Origin: Negativibacillus massiliensis
GTDB taxonomy: Bacteria > Bacillota > Clostridia > Oscillospirales > Ruminococcaceae
Length of the DNA stretch: 64,000 bases
Direction: 5' to 3'
NCBI RefSeq assembly: GCF_900148495.1
Contig: NZ_FTRU01000007.1
Location: forward strand, 599,027 to 663,026
Part shown: in pieces, positions 9,078 to 17,503 of the stretch
Layout of the letters: every line of letters begins with the position of its first letter
Position numbering within the stretch: the first letter of the stretch is position 1
Translations under genes and position numbers: made by a program
The notes under the pieces: model-generated
Databases searched by the model: none
The model's input: only the letters and a program-made list of their open reading frames with translations
What the model was told of the DNA's origin: nothing

Positions 9078-9383
9078 ATGGCTGTTGAGATACAGATCAA
9101 GGAGGACGTGGTCAGAGCATATCTGTCAGGAGAGATTGACCATCACAGCGCCGCTCAGATCCGGGAAACAATTGATGAAAGCATTATACAGGCAGCTCCT
9201 GCCGAGCTGATACTGGATTTTGCGAGGGTTACTTTTATGGATTCCTCCGGAATTGGACTGGTAATGGGGCGGTTTCGGCTGATGCAGGAAACCGGAGGAA
9301 AGGTGATTTTGCAAAATCTTCCGGCTCCGCTTCGAAAAGTGATGAAGCTGGCAGGATTGGACAAGCTGGCTGAAATCCAATAG
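9078..9383 (+). CDS. spoIIAA: Anti-sigma F factor antagonist SpoIIAA
   Basis: A 101-residue STAS-domain protein. The phosphorylation loop FMDSSGIGLVMGR (residues 53-65) carries the DSSG motif whose serine is phosphorylated by SpoIIAB. In its dephosphorylated form it releases sigma-F in the forespore. The ATG at 9078 follows GGAGGGAG; an in-frame GTG at 9054 is less likely. First gene of the classical three-gene spoIIA operon. Confidence 0.95.
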   Translation: MAVEIQIKEDVVRAYLSGEIDHHSAAQIRETIDESIIQAAPAELILDFARVTFMDSSGIGLVMGRFRLMQETGGKVILQNLPAPLRKVMKLAGLDKLAEIQ

Positions 9384-9445
9384 CAGACGTATGGAAAGAT
9401 CAGAACTGACAGAATAAAAAAGAACAGATGACCGGAGGTTTTGTG

Positions 9446-9907
9446 ATGAAAGCAATCAATACGATGCGTCTTTGCTTTGACTCAAGGTCGGCAAACGAAT
9501 CGTTTGCGAGAACTGCGGTAGCGGCGTTTTTGTGCGGGCTGGACCCCACAGTAGAGGAACTGACCGACGTAAAGACCGCTGTCTCCGAGGCTGTGACCAA
9601 CTGCATTGTTCACGGCTATCGGGAAAAGATAGACAAGGTGTACATAACAGCGAATATCTATTCGGACAATCGGATCGTAATCAAAATCAAAGATAAAGGG
9701 TGCGGAATCGAAGATGTGAAAAAGGCGATGGAGCCTTTGTTCACCACCGCTCCCGAAGAAGAGCGTGCAGGGCTGGGATTTGCTGTGATGGAAAGCCTGA
9801 TGGACAAGGTGAAGGTTTTCTCCCAGCCGCAAAAGGGCACGACGGTCGTGCTGGAAAAGCGGATTGTCTCCAAAGGAGAAAACAATGTACACAACAGCCG
9901 AGAATGA
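9446..9907 (+). CDS. spoIIAB: Anti-sigma F factor / serine kinase SpoIIAB
   Basis: A 153-residue GHKL-type ATPase. The N-box is seen in SEAVTNCIVHGY, the G1 box in DKGCGIED, and the G2 box in ERAGLGFAVMESLMD. It binds sigma-F and phosphorylates SpoIIAA. ATG 9446 sits behind CCGGAGG; an upstream ATG at 9428 would place that site inside the gene. The 3' end overlaps sigF by 23 bases, consistent with translational coupling. Confidence 0.95.
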   Translation: MKAINTMRLCFDSRSANESFARTAVAAFLCGLDPTVEELTDVKTAVSEAVTNCIVHGYREKIDKVYITANIYSDNRIVIKIKDKGCGIEDVKKAMEPLFTTAPEEERAGLGFAVMESLMDKVKVFSQPQKGTTVVLEKRIVSKGENNVHNSRE

Positions 9908-10547
9908 ACGAAGCCGCATGATTGAAGAAAATATGGGACTGGTGCATGCCTGTGCCCATAAGTTCAAGGGAAAGGGAATTGAATACGACGATCTGTTTCA
10001 GGCGGGATGTATGGGGCTGGTCAAAGCGACCGATGCCTTTGATACACAGCGGGGTGTTCGGTTTTCCACTTATGCGGTTCCGGTTATTTTAGGAGAAATG
10101 CGCAGACTCTTTCGGGATGGCGGCACTGTGAAAGTCAGCCGCAGTCTAAAGGAGCTGTCGATGAAGGTAGTGAGGGAAAGAGAAAAATTTGCCAAGGAAA
10201 CAGGGAGAGAACCGACTGTCGGGGAACTTTCCCAAAGACTTGGGGTAGAGGAGGAAGCGGTGGTTGAAGCGCTGGGCGCAAGTGCTCCGGTGGTCTCGCT
10301 GACAAGCGACGAGGATAGCTCGGAGATCGATTTGCCGGTATCCTCTCCGGAGGAGCTGCTGTCCGATTTGATCTCGCTCAAACAGATGCTGGGACAGCTG
10401 GAGGAGCGTGACAGGAAGCTGATTCAGCTGCGGTATTTTCAGAACAAAACGCAGGTACAGACCGCAAAGGAACTGGACATGACCCAGGTGCAGGTATCGC
10501 GCCGGGAGAAGAAGATTCTGTTGTGGTTAAGGGGAATGCTAATATAG
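9885..10547 (+). CDS. sigF: RNA polymerase sigma-F factor (forespore)
   Basis: A 220-residue sigma-70 family factor. Region 2 includes NMGLVHACAHKF, YDDLFQAGCMGLVKA and FDTQRGVRFSTYAVPVILGE; region 4 near the C-terminus has LIQLRYFQNKTQVQTAKEL and the helix-turn-helix MTQVQVSRREKKIL. Its place after spoIIAA and spoIIAB identifies it as sigma-F rather than sigma-G. ATG 9885 follows AAAGGAG. A mosaic hairpin element begins within about 10 bases of the stop. Confidence 0.94.
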   Translation: MYTTAENERSRMIEENMGLVHACAHKFKGKGIEYDDLFQAGCMGLVKATDAFDTQRGVRFSTYAVPVILGEMRRLFRDGGTVKVSRSLKELSMKVVREREKFAKETGREPTVGELSQRLGVEEEAVVEALGASAPVVSLTSDEDSSEIDLPVSSPEELLSDLISLKQMLGQLEERDRKLIQLRYFQNKTQVQTAKELDMTQVQVSRREKKILLWLRGMLI

Positions 10548-10548
10548 C

Positions 10549-11190
10549 TAACTTCAAGCTGGACATAGTTCGCCTACGTCGCAAAGACGGTTGGAGAGCG
10601 AAAAACAGAAGTTTTTGGTCGAGCTTTTTACAAAAAGCTCGCGGTTTCCAAAGGCAGAGCCTTTGGGCGCACTCCGCAGAGTGCGAAAGGCTTTTATCGT
10701 TCAAGAGCATTTAGGAAAGTGTGAAAACCCTTTGCGATAGAAAGGGTTTTCACAAACTGACGAACTGTACAAGCTGTCCCCGAAAAGTTCCCGGTGGGAA
10801 GTTTTCGGCAGCAGAAACCTTATTTTACAAATACAGATAGCTGAGACATAATTTTTATCGATCTATTTTTAATGGTATCAGCATAGACAGCAGAAAAATC
10901 TCCCACTGGGAGGTTTTTCTGGAAAGTGCACATCGTTTGTCCCATAGGGGGCTTTTCTCTTACAAAAGCCCCCTCTTTTTCAATCCAAAACTTGGATTGA
11001 AAAATTCACCCGCAAATGCGCCTGGCGATAAGAGTTGAACAAGTTCAACTCGAGTTTCCGCACTCTGCGGAGTGCGTCAAAGGGCTTTGCCCTTTTGAAA
11101 CCCACCACCTTTTGAAAAAGGTGGACGAAAACTTTAATTTAAAAACTTTAGCTTTTTCGATATCTTCTGCTGCCGGATGGTTTGCATCCG
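10549..11190. repeat. Large composite mosaic hairpin element downstream of sigF
   Basis: About 640 bases made almost entirely of hairpins: TCGAGCTTTTT/AAAAAGCTCG, CCAAAGGC/GCCTTTGG, CGCACTC-CGCA-GAGTGCG (10668-10685), a TGTGAAAACCCTTT/AAAGGGTTTTCACA stem, AAAAGTTCCCGGTGGGAAGTTTT, an AT-rich core (about 10815-10890), AGAAAAATCTCCCA/TGGGAGGTTTTTCT, AGGGGGCTTTT/AAAAGCCCCCT, CAATCCAA/TTGGATTG, GTTGAACAAGTTCAAC, CGCACTC-TGCG-GAGTGCG (11059-11076), AAAGGGCTTTGCCCTTT and CCACCTTTT/AAAAGGTGG. The same order is found in opposite orientation at 36652-37310. Confidence 0.85.
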
Positions 11191-11233
11191 CCGTCTGGCA
11201 GCTTTTTATAGGACCCAAACATACTTACTCTCG

Positions 11234-11276
11234 AACCCAAAAAGACCGAAGGATTTTCCTTCGGTCTTTTTGGGTT
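11234..11276 (-). terminator. Terminator of the tandem GNAT gene
   Basis: A long perfect stem (AAAAAGACCGAAGGA and its complement) with T runs on both sides, so it could stop transcription from either strand. Confidence 0.88.
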
Positions 11277-12410
11277 TTATAGTTGTTTCTTTTTCTGCCA
11301 GTCTTCTTTTAAGATCGCATATGAATCGCAATCCTCAAAAACACCGCGCATACTCAAATATTTCTGGCGCATATGTCCCTCATAAAGCATTCCGCATTTT
11401 TTCAAGACAGCACCGGAAGCAACATTATCGACTGCATAATGCGCTTCAATGCGGTTGAGACAAATTGTACCAAAGGCAAAATCAAGGACAGCCTGAACGG
11501 CTTCGGTTGCGATTCCCTTGCCGCGCCATGCTTCATTGATCGTGTAGCCAATTTCCGCAGTTCGTGCCGTATCACTGAGCATGGTGAGGGTAATGTTTCC
11601 AACAAACGTCTCTCCGACACAGATACACCAGCGATAAAAGTCAGGGTGCTTGTACTGAGAGAGAATATATTGCTGGAAAAGCTGATAAGCTTCTCGGCGG
11701 GAATATGACGGTTGATCGCTGGAGAATGGAGAGGTTTTCGGAAGCTGGGAAACATGCTCGAACATGGCTTCCTCGTCCTCTGGAGTAAATTTTCTCAAAA
11801 TCAGACGTTTGGTGATGAGTGTCTGTGTGCCGACATGGTGCGGCAACTTTTTATTTCTTTCCCAGTCCTCTTTGAGAATCGCATACAGGTCGCAGTCCTC
11901 GAAAACGCCACGGGTACTGAGGTACTTTTTGCGCATATGCCCTTCGTAAAGCATCCCACATTTTTTCATGACGCCGCCGGAACCGGGGTTGTCCACCGAA
12001 TGATGGGCTTCAATCCGCTCAAAACCGACCGTTTCAAACGCAAAGTCGATAACAGCCTGTACCGCTTCGCTCATGATGCCATGTTTCCACCATTTTTGGC
12101 TCAGAGAATAGCCGAGATCCCCGACACCGGCTCTTTCATTGAGAATATACAGCCCCACTGCACCAATCGGCGTCCCGTCCAGGGTAATCGCCCAATGATA
12201 GTAGTCCGGCTTCTCGTACAGAGGCATCCAGCTTTCCAGAATCGATTGAGTGACCTCCACCGAAGCGTGAGGCTCCCACATCATAAACTTTGTTACTTCA
12301 GCATCATTTGCCCAGTTGTCATACATTGCCTGTGCATCAGAAAGGCAAAAGGGGCGCAGGACCAGACGGGTAGTTTTAAGTGTTCTGGTACCAACATGAT
12401 TTAATTCCAT
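11277..12410 (-). CDS. Tandem two-domain GNAT N-acetyltransferase (RimJ/RimL-like)
   Basis: A 377-residue protein made of two homologous GNAT domains, residues 1 to about 185 and about 190 to 377. Both halves contain TxRLxLRxF at the start, a GYxxxxxWxxGIxxEAVQAVxDFAF segment for acetyl-CoA binding, and ERIEAHxxVDNxxSGxVxKKCGMLYEGHMR near the end. The near identity of their C-terminal segments points to a recent internal duplication. RimJ/RimL-type enzymes acetylate protein N-termini or small amines; the substrate cannot be predicted. ATG 12410 follows AGGAGGG. Confidence 0.85.
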   Translation of the reverse strand: MELNHVGTRTLKTTRLVLRPFCLSDAQAMYDNWANDAEVTKFMMWEPHASVEVTQSILESWMPLYEKPDYYHWAITLDGTPIGAVGLYILNERAGVGDLGYSLSQKWWKHGIMSEAVQAVIDFAFETVGFERIEAHHSVDNPGSGGVMKKCGMLYEGHMRKKYLSTRGVFEDCDLYAILKEDWERNKKLPHHVGTQTLITKRLILRKFTPEDEEAMFEHVSQLPKTSPFSSDQPSYSRREAYQLFQQYILSQYKHPDFYRWCICVGETFVGNITLTMLSDTARTAEIGYTINEAWRGKGIATEAVQAVLDFAFGTICLNRIEAHYAVDNVASGAVLKKCGMLYEGHMRQKYLSMRGVFEDCDSYAILKEDWQKKKQL

Positions 12411-12442
12411 GATAATCCCTCCTCTTACAAAGAATTTTAGAA

Positions 12443-12483
12443 TAAAAAAAGCGCAGGGAAAGACGTTAATCCTTCCCTGCACA
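12443..12483 (-). terminator. Terminator of lysC
   Basis: On the minus strand GTGCAGGGAA pairs with TTCCCTGCGC, followed by a run of seven T, a few bases after the lysC stop. Confidence 0.85.
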
Positions 12484-12487
12484 AAGA

Positions 12488-13696
12488 TTACAGATCGAAT
12501 TTGTCGTGAATTGCATTCACTGCCTTTTTCGCAAGATCCTGTTCGATCAGAACGGAGATCTTGATCTCACTGGTGGAGATCATGCTGATGTTGATGTTGT
12601 TTTCACCCAGTGCTTCAAACATCATAGCAGCTACACCAGGGTTGGAAAGCATGCCGGCACCAACGATGGAAACTTTGGAAACGTTGTCGTTAAAGGTAAC
12701 TTCTTTTGCACCGATAACCGATTTGAGCTCTTCGGAGATGCGCAGGGCATCTTCTTTCTGAGAGGTGGAAACGGTGAAACTGATATCTTTTGTTCCAGCG
12801 CGGCCTACCGACTGAAGGATGATGTCGACGTTAATCTTGTTTGCAGCCAGAGCAGAGAAGATCTTGAATGCGATACCCGGATGGTCAGGAACCTCAATAA
12901 TCGAAATACGGGTTACGTCATTGTCCATTGCGACGCCCTTAATCAGCATTTTCTCCACTTTGCAAACCTCCTTGACTTCGGTGCCCGGTACATCACTGTG
13001 GATGCTCGAGCGAACTTCCAATTTCACAGAATATTTTTTAGCCATCTCAACCGAACGGTTGTGCAGAACGGTGGCACCGCAGGTTGCCAGCTCCAACATC
13101 TCATCATAGGTGATCTCATCCAGCTTGTGTGCATGAGGTACAATGCGAGGGTCGGTGGTGTAAACACCATCAACGTCGGTGTAGATCTCGCACTTGTCAG
13201 CTTTCATAGCTGCAGCGATTGCTACCGCACTGGTATCGCTTCCGCCGCGTCCGAGTGTGGTGATATCGTCGTAGCGGTTGATTCCCTGGAATCCTGCAAC
13301 AATGACGATATTTTTCTTGTCCAGCTCGTTTTGCAGACGCTCGGTGTTGATCTTCTTGATGCGGGCATTTTTATGGGTGGATTCGGTTAAGAATCCTGCC
13401 TGCCAGCCGGTCAGAGAGATAACTGGATAACCCAGTTTTTCAATTGCCATGGCAAGCAGCGACATGGAAATCTGTTCTCCGGTGGACAGAAGGACGTCCA
13501 TTTCACGGCTGGATGGTTTATCGCTGATTTCAGCGGCTTTTGCAATTAAATCGTCAGTCGTGTCGCCCTGAGCGGAAACAACAGCGATGACGGCATTTCC
13601 TTTTTCATATGTATCGGTGATGATCTGAGCCACATGGCGGACACGTTCCGCATTAGCAACAGAGGTTCCACCGAACTTTTGCACGATCAGGTTCAT
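12488..13696 (-). CDS. lysC: Aspartate kinase
   Basis: A 402-residue amino acid kinase phosphorylating aspartate, first step to lysine, threonine and methionine. Visible: KFGGTSVANAERV at the N-terminus, the GRGGSDTSAVA nucleotide loop, ATCGATVLHNRSVEMA, and two C-terminal ACT domains (from about residue 265; HPGIAFKIFSALAANKINVD and NPGVAAMMFEALGENNINIS) for feedback control. It has its own promoter upstream, so it is separate from hom. No lysine riboswitch or other structured leader is seen in the short 5' region. Confidence 0.96.
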   Translation of the reverse strand: MNLIVQKFGGTSVANAERVRHVAQIITDTYEKGNAVIAVVSAQGDTTDDLIAKAAEISDKPSSREMDVLLSTGEQISMSLLAMAIEKLGYPVISLTGWQAGFLTESTHKNARIKKINTERLQNELDKKNIVIVAGFQGINRYDDITTLGRGGSDTSAVAIAAAMKADKCEIYTDVDGVYTTDPRIVPHAHKLDEITYDEMLELATCGATVLHNRSVEMAKKYSVKLEVRSSIHSDVPGTEVKEVCKVEKMLIKGVAMDNDVTRISIIEVPDHPGIAFKIFSALAANKINVDIILQSVGRAGTKDISFTVSTSQKEDALRISEELKSVIGAKEVTFNDNVSKVSIVGAGMLSNPGVAAMMFEALGENNINISMISTSEIKISVLIEQDLAKKAVNAIHDKFDL

Positions 13697-13728
13697 AGCA
13701 TTACCTCCATCAATCTCTTGATTGTTTG

Positions 13729-13758
13729 ATTATAATACAATAAAAGACAACAATTCAA
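13729..13758 (-). promoter_or_regulatory. Promoter of lysC
   Basis: Minus-strand TTGAAT (13758-13753) and TATAAT (13734-13729), spacing 18. The remainder of the 13760-13990 gap is AT-rich; I see no gene and only a weak T-rich end for hom transcription. Confidence 0.6.
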
Positions 13759-13992
13759 GAGTTATTGAAACTTTCCCTAATAAACTCTACCTTTCGCGGT
13801 AAAAAGCAGGACGCAGAGTCAAACATTTTGTATTATATGACATTGTGCTACTACTTTACATCGATAAATTATCGGGTTTATCCGGCGACTTACAATCTAT
13901 CCTATGCAGGCAGAATACACACAGCCACACCAGTTTGTCCCAACTGTTTTTTCACAAAAGAAGAGGGCAAGGCTTTTTTTATCAAAAGAGCA

Positions 13993-15252
13993 TTATAACA
14001 CCACAATTTTGGAAAGAAGGGTGATGCCTTCTTTTTTTGCACTTTGCAGTAAAAGATCCAGATGCTCTGGTGTCATGCTGTCGGTGACAAGAGCTGCTTC
14101 GGTCTGCGGCTGATTTTTTCTTGCCAGAAATTCCGCATGGCAGAAACTGTGTTCCAGCCAGCTAAGCTGCTGACTGTACTGCATCTGGAAGCGCAGGTAG
14201 AAGCGGGAAGGAAGGAGGGAAAGATCGGCAAGTTCACTGCCATCGCCGTCTTCCCAATAGAGAGTATCGATGGTATCGGTTGCTTTTGCACAGTCGATCA
14301 CGTCGGACATGACAGCAGATGCGGTTGGAAGTTTTCCGGCACCCTTGCCGTAGAACAAAACTTCACCGGTTGCGTCTCCGGTGACCAGAATACCATTGAA
14401 CACATCATCCACAGTGGAGAGCTGGCTTTCCTGCGGAACAAACATCGGTGCAACCATCATGGCAATTTTCTGGGTCTGCTCGTCGCGGGTGGCTTTACCG
14501 ATCAGTTTGATGACACCGCCCCAGTCCTTTGCGTATTCCACATCTTCGGCTGTAATTTTGGAGATGCCTTCGCAGGAGACCCACTGCGGATTGATTTGTT
14601 TGCCATATGCAAGGGAAGCAAGAATGCAGATTTTGCGGCAGGCGTCTAGGCCCTCGACATCAGCGGTAGGGTCAGCTTCTGCATAACCGAGTTTCTGTGC
14701 AAGGGAGAGAGCATCTGCAAAATTCATGTTCTCCCGAATCATTTTGGTGAGGATAAAGTTTGTGGTACCGTTTAAGATACCCTGAATGTCGTCAATTTCG
14801 TTTGCACCAAGGCATTGATGAAGGGGACGGATGATCGGGATGCCGCCGCCCACACTTGCCTCAAACAGGATATTGACATGGTTTTGTTTTGCAATCGAGA
14901 GCAGCTCCGCACCCTTGTTGGCGATCAGCTCCTTGTTTGCGGTAGCAACACTTTTTCCTTTTTGCAGGCAGGTTTTTACAAAGTGGTAAGCAGGGTCAAT
15001 GCCGCCCATCACTTCGACCACAATGTTGATCTCAGGATCGTTTGCGATGGTGTCAAAATCAAAGCAGAATTTTTCCTCCAGATGCAGGTCGGGATATTGT
15101 GTAAGCAGCTCGGGGTGTGCCCGGCGAAGATAGATGTATTTGATGTCCATATCACATCCGCTCTTTTTCTGGATGCTGGAACGATTTTTATAAAAGACTT
15201 CGACAACGCCCGAACCGACCGTGCCGCAGCCAAGTACTGCGATTTTTTTCAT
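13993..15252 (-). CDS. hom: Homoserine dehydrogenase
   Basis: A 419-residue oxidoreductase converting aspartate semialdehyde to homoserine. N-terminal NAD(P) loop AVLGCGTVGSGVVEVFYK, the central VEVMGGIDPA, KSVATANKELIANKG, GGGIPIIRPL, and GILNGTTNFILTKM segments are characteristic. The C-terminus is a shortened, ACT-like regulatory region. ATG 15252 has AAGGAG upstream. The preceding ACT-domain gene ends 51 bases upstream, so the two are likely co-transcribed. Confidence 0.95.
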   Translation of the reverse strand: MKKIAVLGCGTVGSGVVEVFYKNRSSIQKKSGCDMDIKYIYLRRAHPELLTQYPDLHLEEKFCFDFDTIANDPEINIVVEVMGGIDPAYHFVKTCLQKGKSVATANKELIANKGAELLSIAKQNHVNILFEASVGGGIPIIRPLHQCLGANEIDDIQGILNGTTNFILTKMIRENMNFADALSLAQKLGYAEADPTADVEGLDACRKICILASLAYGKQINPQWVSCEGISKITAEDVEYAKDWGGVIKLIGKATRDEQTQKIAMMVAPMFVPQESQLSTVDDVFNGILVTGDATGEVLFYGKGAGKLPTASAVMSDVIDCAKATDTIDTLYWEDGDGSELADLSLLPSRFYLRFQMQYSQQLSWLEHSFCHAEFLARKNQPQTEAALVTDSMTPEHLDLLLQSAKKEGITLLSKIVVL

Positions 15253-15303
15253 GTAGATAAATTCTCCTTCTGCGTGATGACACGCACCGATTGACATGGG
15301 ATA

Positions 15304-15741
15304 TTAGGAAACTTTGCTGACCTTCACAACGCCCTTCAAAGCGCGCAGACGCTGTATCAGCTGTTCTTCCTCAAGGGTAACGTCGGTCATGCGAATTGAT
15401 ACGGTGACCGCAGCGACCCCGTCAGAAGGGATGTTCTGGTTGATGGTGAGGATGTTTGCGCCGTATTCGGCAAGGTGATTGATGACCGATGACAGCACAC
15501 CGGGGATGTCTTCCATGGTCAGATAGAAGGTGACAATGGAGTTGGAGCTGCTGGAATTATATTCCATAACCCGATCTTTATATTTATAAAAAGCACTGCG
15601 GGAAATATTGGCAAGCCGCACCGCTTCCGAGGAATTTTTTGCCTTGCCGGTTGCAAGATATTTTTTTGCCTCTAAAACTTTTTTAAAGATGTCCGGTACA
15701 ACACGTTCGTCAACAAGCAGATATTTTTCTTCTTTTGCCAT
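15304..15741 (-). CDS. ACT domain-containing protein, UPF0735/PheB family
   Basis: A 145-residue protein. Residues 1 to about 65 contain a helix-turn-helix-like stretch (LATGKAKNSSEAVRLANIS followed by RSAFYKYKD), and residues 70-145 an ACT domain (DIPGVLSSVINHLAEYGANI). This matches the UPF0735 (PheB/YszB) family, probably amino-acid-responsive regulators. It is placed directly upstream of hom, which suggests sensing of an aspartate-family amino acid, although the family name points to aromatic metabolism in Bacillus. GGAAAGGAG precedes the ATG. Confidence 0.85.
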   Translation of the reverse strand: MAKEEKYLLVDERVVPDIFKKVLEAKKYLATGKAKNSSEAVRLANISRSAFYKYKDRVMEYNSSSSNSIVTFYLTMEDIPGVLSSVINHLAEYGANILTINQNIPSDGVAAVTVSIRMTDVTLEEEQLIQRLRALKGVVKVSKVS

Positions 15742-15821
15742 CGTCGGCTCCTTTCCGGACAAACAGTCTTTGTCCTCTGATGTGTTTTTATGCAAAAAAC
15801 AATTGTGTGGAGTATAGAGAA

Positions 15822-15850
15822 AATATACCACGTCTTGCGGACAGACTCAA
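15822..15850 (-). promoter_or_regulatory. Promoter of the ACT-hom unit
   Basis: Minus-strand TTGAGT (15850-15845) and TATATT (15827-15822), spacing 17. Confidence 0.6.
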
Positions 15851-16147
15851 GGGGTTTTTCTGATTTTGTTAGGATTGTGTCTTGTATGCGGGAAAAGAAA
15901 AGGTGTTATTTCTTCCTTTGTTTCCATAAACTTACATTTGGAAAACAAACAAAGTTTTTAGAAAAATCTTTTTTCGCAATGATAAATATGATATAATTTT
16001 ACAAGGCTAGAGAAAATATAAGAATCCATATCTTTTCTTACCCTGTGCAAAACATTCTCAAAGAATTAGAGAGCAGAACAAGAAAAGTTTACATTTTTCC
16101 GATAGGATTAATTTAGAATCATTTTTGGCATCAAAGGAGCATCAGTC
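15851..16147. other. Intergenic region upstream of cinA
   Basis: AT-rich spacer. A TATAAT at 15992-15997 lies 150 bases before cinA and may be its -10 box, with a poor -35. No structured RNA or small gene recognised. Confidence 0.4.
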
Positions 16148-17419
16148 ATGAAACAGCGCAGTGCGGAAATTTTGTGTATTGGAACAGAAATCCTGATGGG
16201 AGATATTATCAATACCAATGCGGCATATATTGCAAAGGAACTTGCCGGTTTGGGAATCAATGTATACCATCAGAGCGTGGTAGGAGATAATCCCCAGCGC
16301 TTAAAGGAAAGTCTTGCACTAGCTTTTTCCAGAGCAGATATTGTCATCACCACCGGAGGACTTGGACCTACCTATGATGACCTGAGCAAGGAGACCATCG
16401 CAGCTTATTTTAACCGTAAGCTTGTGATGGACGAGGAATCGCTGCACGCAATCGAATGTCACTTCCTGCGCTTAAACCGGGTGATGACAGACAACAATAA
16501 AAAACAGGCAATGATGCCGGAAGGCTGTGTGATCTTTGCAAATCACAACGGAACCGCACCGGGCTGTGCCATCGAAGGCGAGGGAGAACAGCAGGGCAAA
16601 ACAGCTATCATGCTGCCAGGACCTCCACGCGAGATGAAACCAATGTTTGAACAGGGCGTCAAACCGTTCCTGCTCAAGGACAGCGATACCAGACTGGTTT
16701 CCCACACTATGCACTTTTTCGGTATCGGGGAATCCATGCTGGAAAGTATCCTCCACGAGCTGATGGAGGAAAGCACCAATCCAACGGTTGCACCTTATGC
16801 AAAAACAGGAGAGGTACAGCTGCGTGTTACAGCAAGAGTAAAGCAGGGCGAAGATGCCGAAGCACTGCTGCAGCCGGTGATGGAACAGATTAAAGAGAAG
16901 GTCGGCGAGTTTCTGTACGGAATCGATGTTGGAGATCTTCAGACAGCGGCAGTACGGGCGCTCAAGGAAAAAAATCTGCATGTAGCCGTAGCGGAAAGCT
17001 GTACCGGCGGTTATGTGGCAAAGAGAATCACCGATGTCAGCGGTGCATCCGACGTATTTGAATGCGGTATTTGCAGCTACTCCAACCGCATCAAACATCA
17101 GATTCTGGGTGTTAAACAGGAAACGCTCGACACCTTTGGCGCGATTTCGGAAGAGACTGCCAGAGAGATGGCAGAAGGGATACGCCGTATTTCGGGAGCA
17201 GAAATTGGGGTATCGGTTACCGGAAATGCAGGACCGCAAGCATCTGAAGGCAAGGATGTTGGATTGGTCTACATCGGTGTGGACAGCGACCACTTTAAAA
17301 AGGTATTTATGCTGCACGTAAACCGAAAAGATCAGGATGCAAGGGAAACAATCCGTTATCTGGCATCTTCTCATGCACTGAGCCTGATCCTCAAAGCAGT
17401 GGAACTTTCGGCGCAGTAA
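16148..17419 (+). CDS. cinA: CinA family protein (ADP-ribose pyrophosphatase/nicotinamide-nucleotide deamidase)
   Basis: A 423-residue two-domain protein. Residues 1 to about 170 are the molybdopterin-binding-like COG1058 domain (EILCIGTEILMGDIINTN, VITTGGLGPTYDDLSKE, MLPGPPREMKPMF). The C-terminal 160 residues are the PncC/CinA deamidase domain (VAVAESCTGGYVAKRITDV, GICSYSNRIKHQILGV, SVTGNAGPQ). The enzyme takes part in NMN recycling; in transformable bacteria the gene is linked to competence. AAAGGAG precedes the ATG. Confidence 0.93.
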   Translation: MKQRSAEILCIGTEILMGDIINTNAAYIAKELAGLGINVYHQSVVGDNPQRLKESLALAFSRADIVITTGGLGPTYDDLSKETIAAYFNRKLVMDEESLHAIECHFLRLNRVMTDNNKKQAMMPEGCVIFANHNGTAPGCAIEGEGEQQGKTAIMLPGPPREMKPMFEQGVKPFLLKDSDTRLVSHTMHFFGIGESMLESILHELMEESTNPTVAPYAKTGEVQLRVTARVKQGEDAEALLQPVMEQIKEKVGEFLYGIDVGDLQTAAVRALKEKNLHVAVAESCTGGYVAKRITDVSGASDVFECGICSYSNRIKHQILGVKQETLDTFGAISEETAREMAEGIRRISGAEIGVSVTGNAGPQASEGKDVGLVYIGVDSDHFKKVFMLHVNRKDQDARETIRYLASSHALSLILKAVELSAQ

Positions 17420-17503
17420 TCTGCAGGGCAAACAGACACTGTAATATCAATCAGGTTTTAGTAAAAACCTCAATCATAAACACAAACAGGAAAGCGGGAA
17501 AGA

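Noticed and set aside
10523..11282. Several 60-90 codon frames inside the mosaic element after sigF
   Set aside because: They translate palindromic repeat modules, recur in fragments at other repeat loci in different frames, and lack starts with ribosome sites.
12410..13760. Lysine riboswitch upstream of lysC
   Set aside because: The untranslated leader is too short (about 30 bases after the promoter) and shows no lysine-riboswitch core.
13765..13998. 77-codon frame in the lysC-hom gap
   Set aside because: Overlaps the lysC -35 region and has no ribosome site or domain; likely chance.
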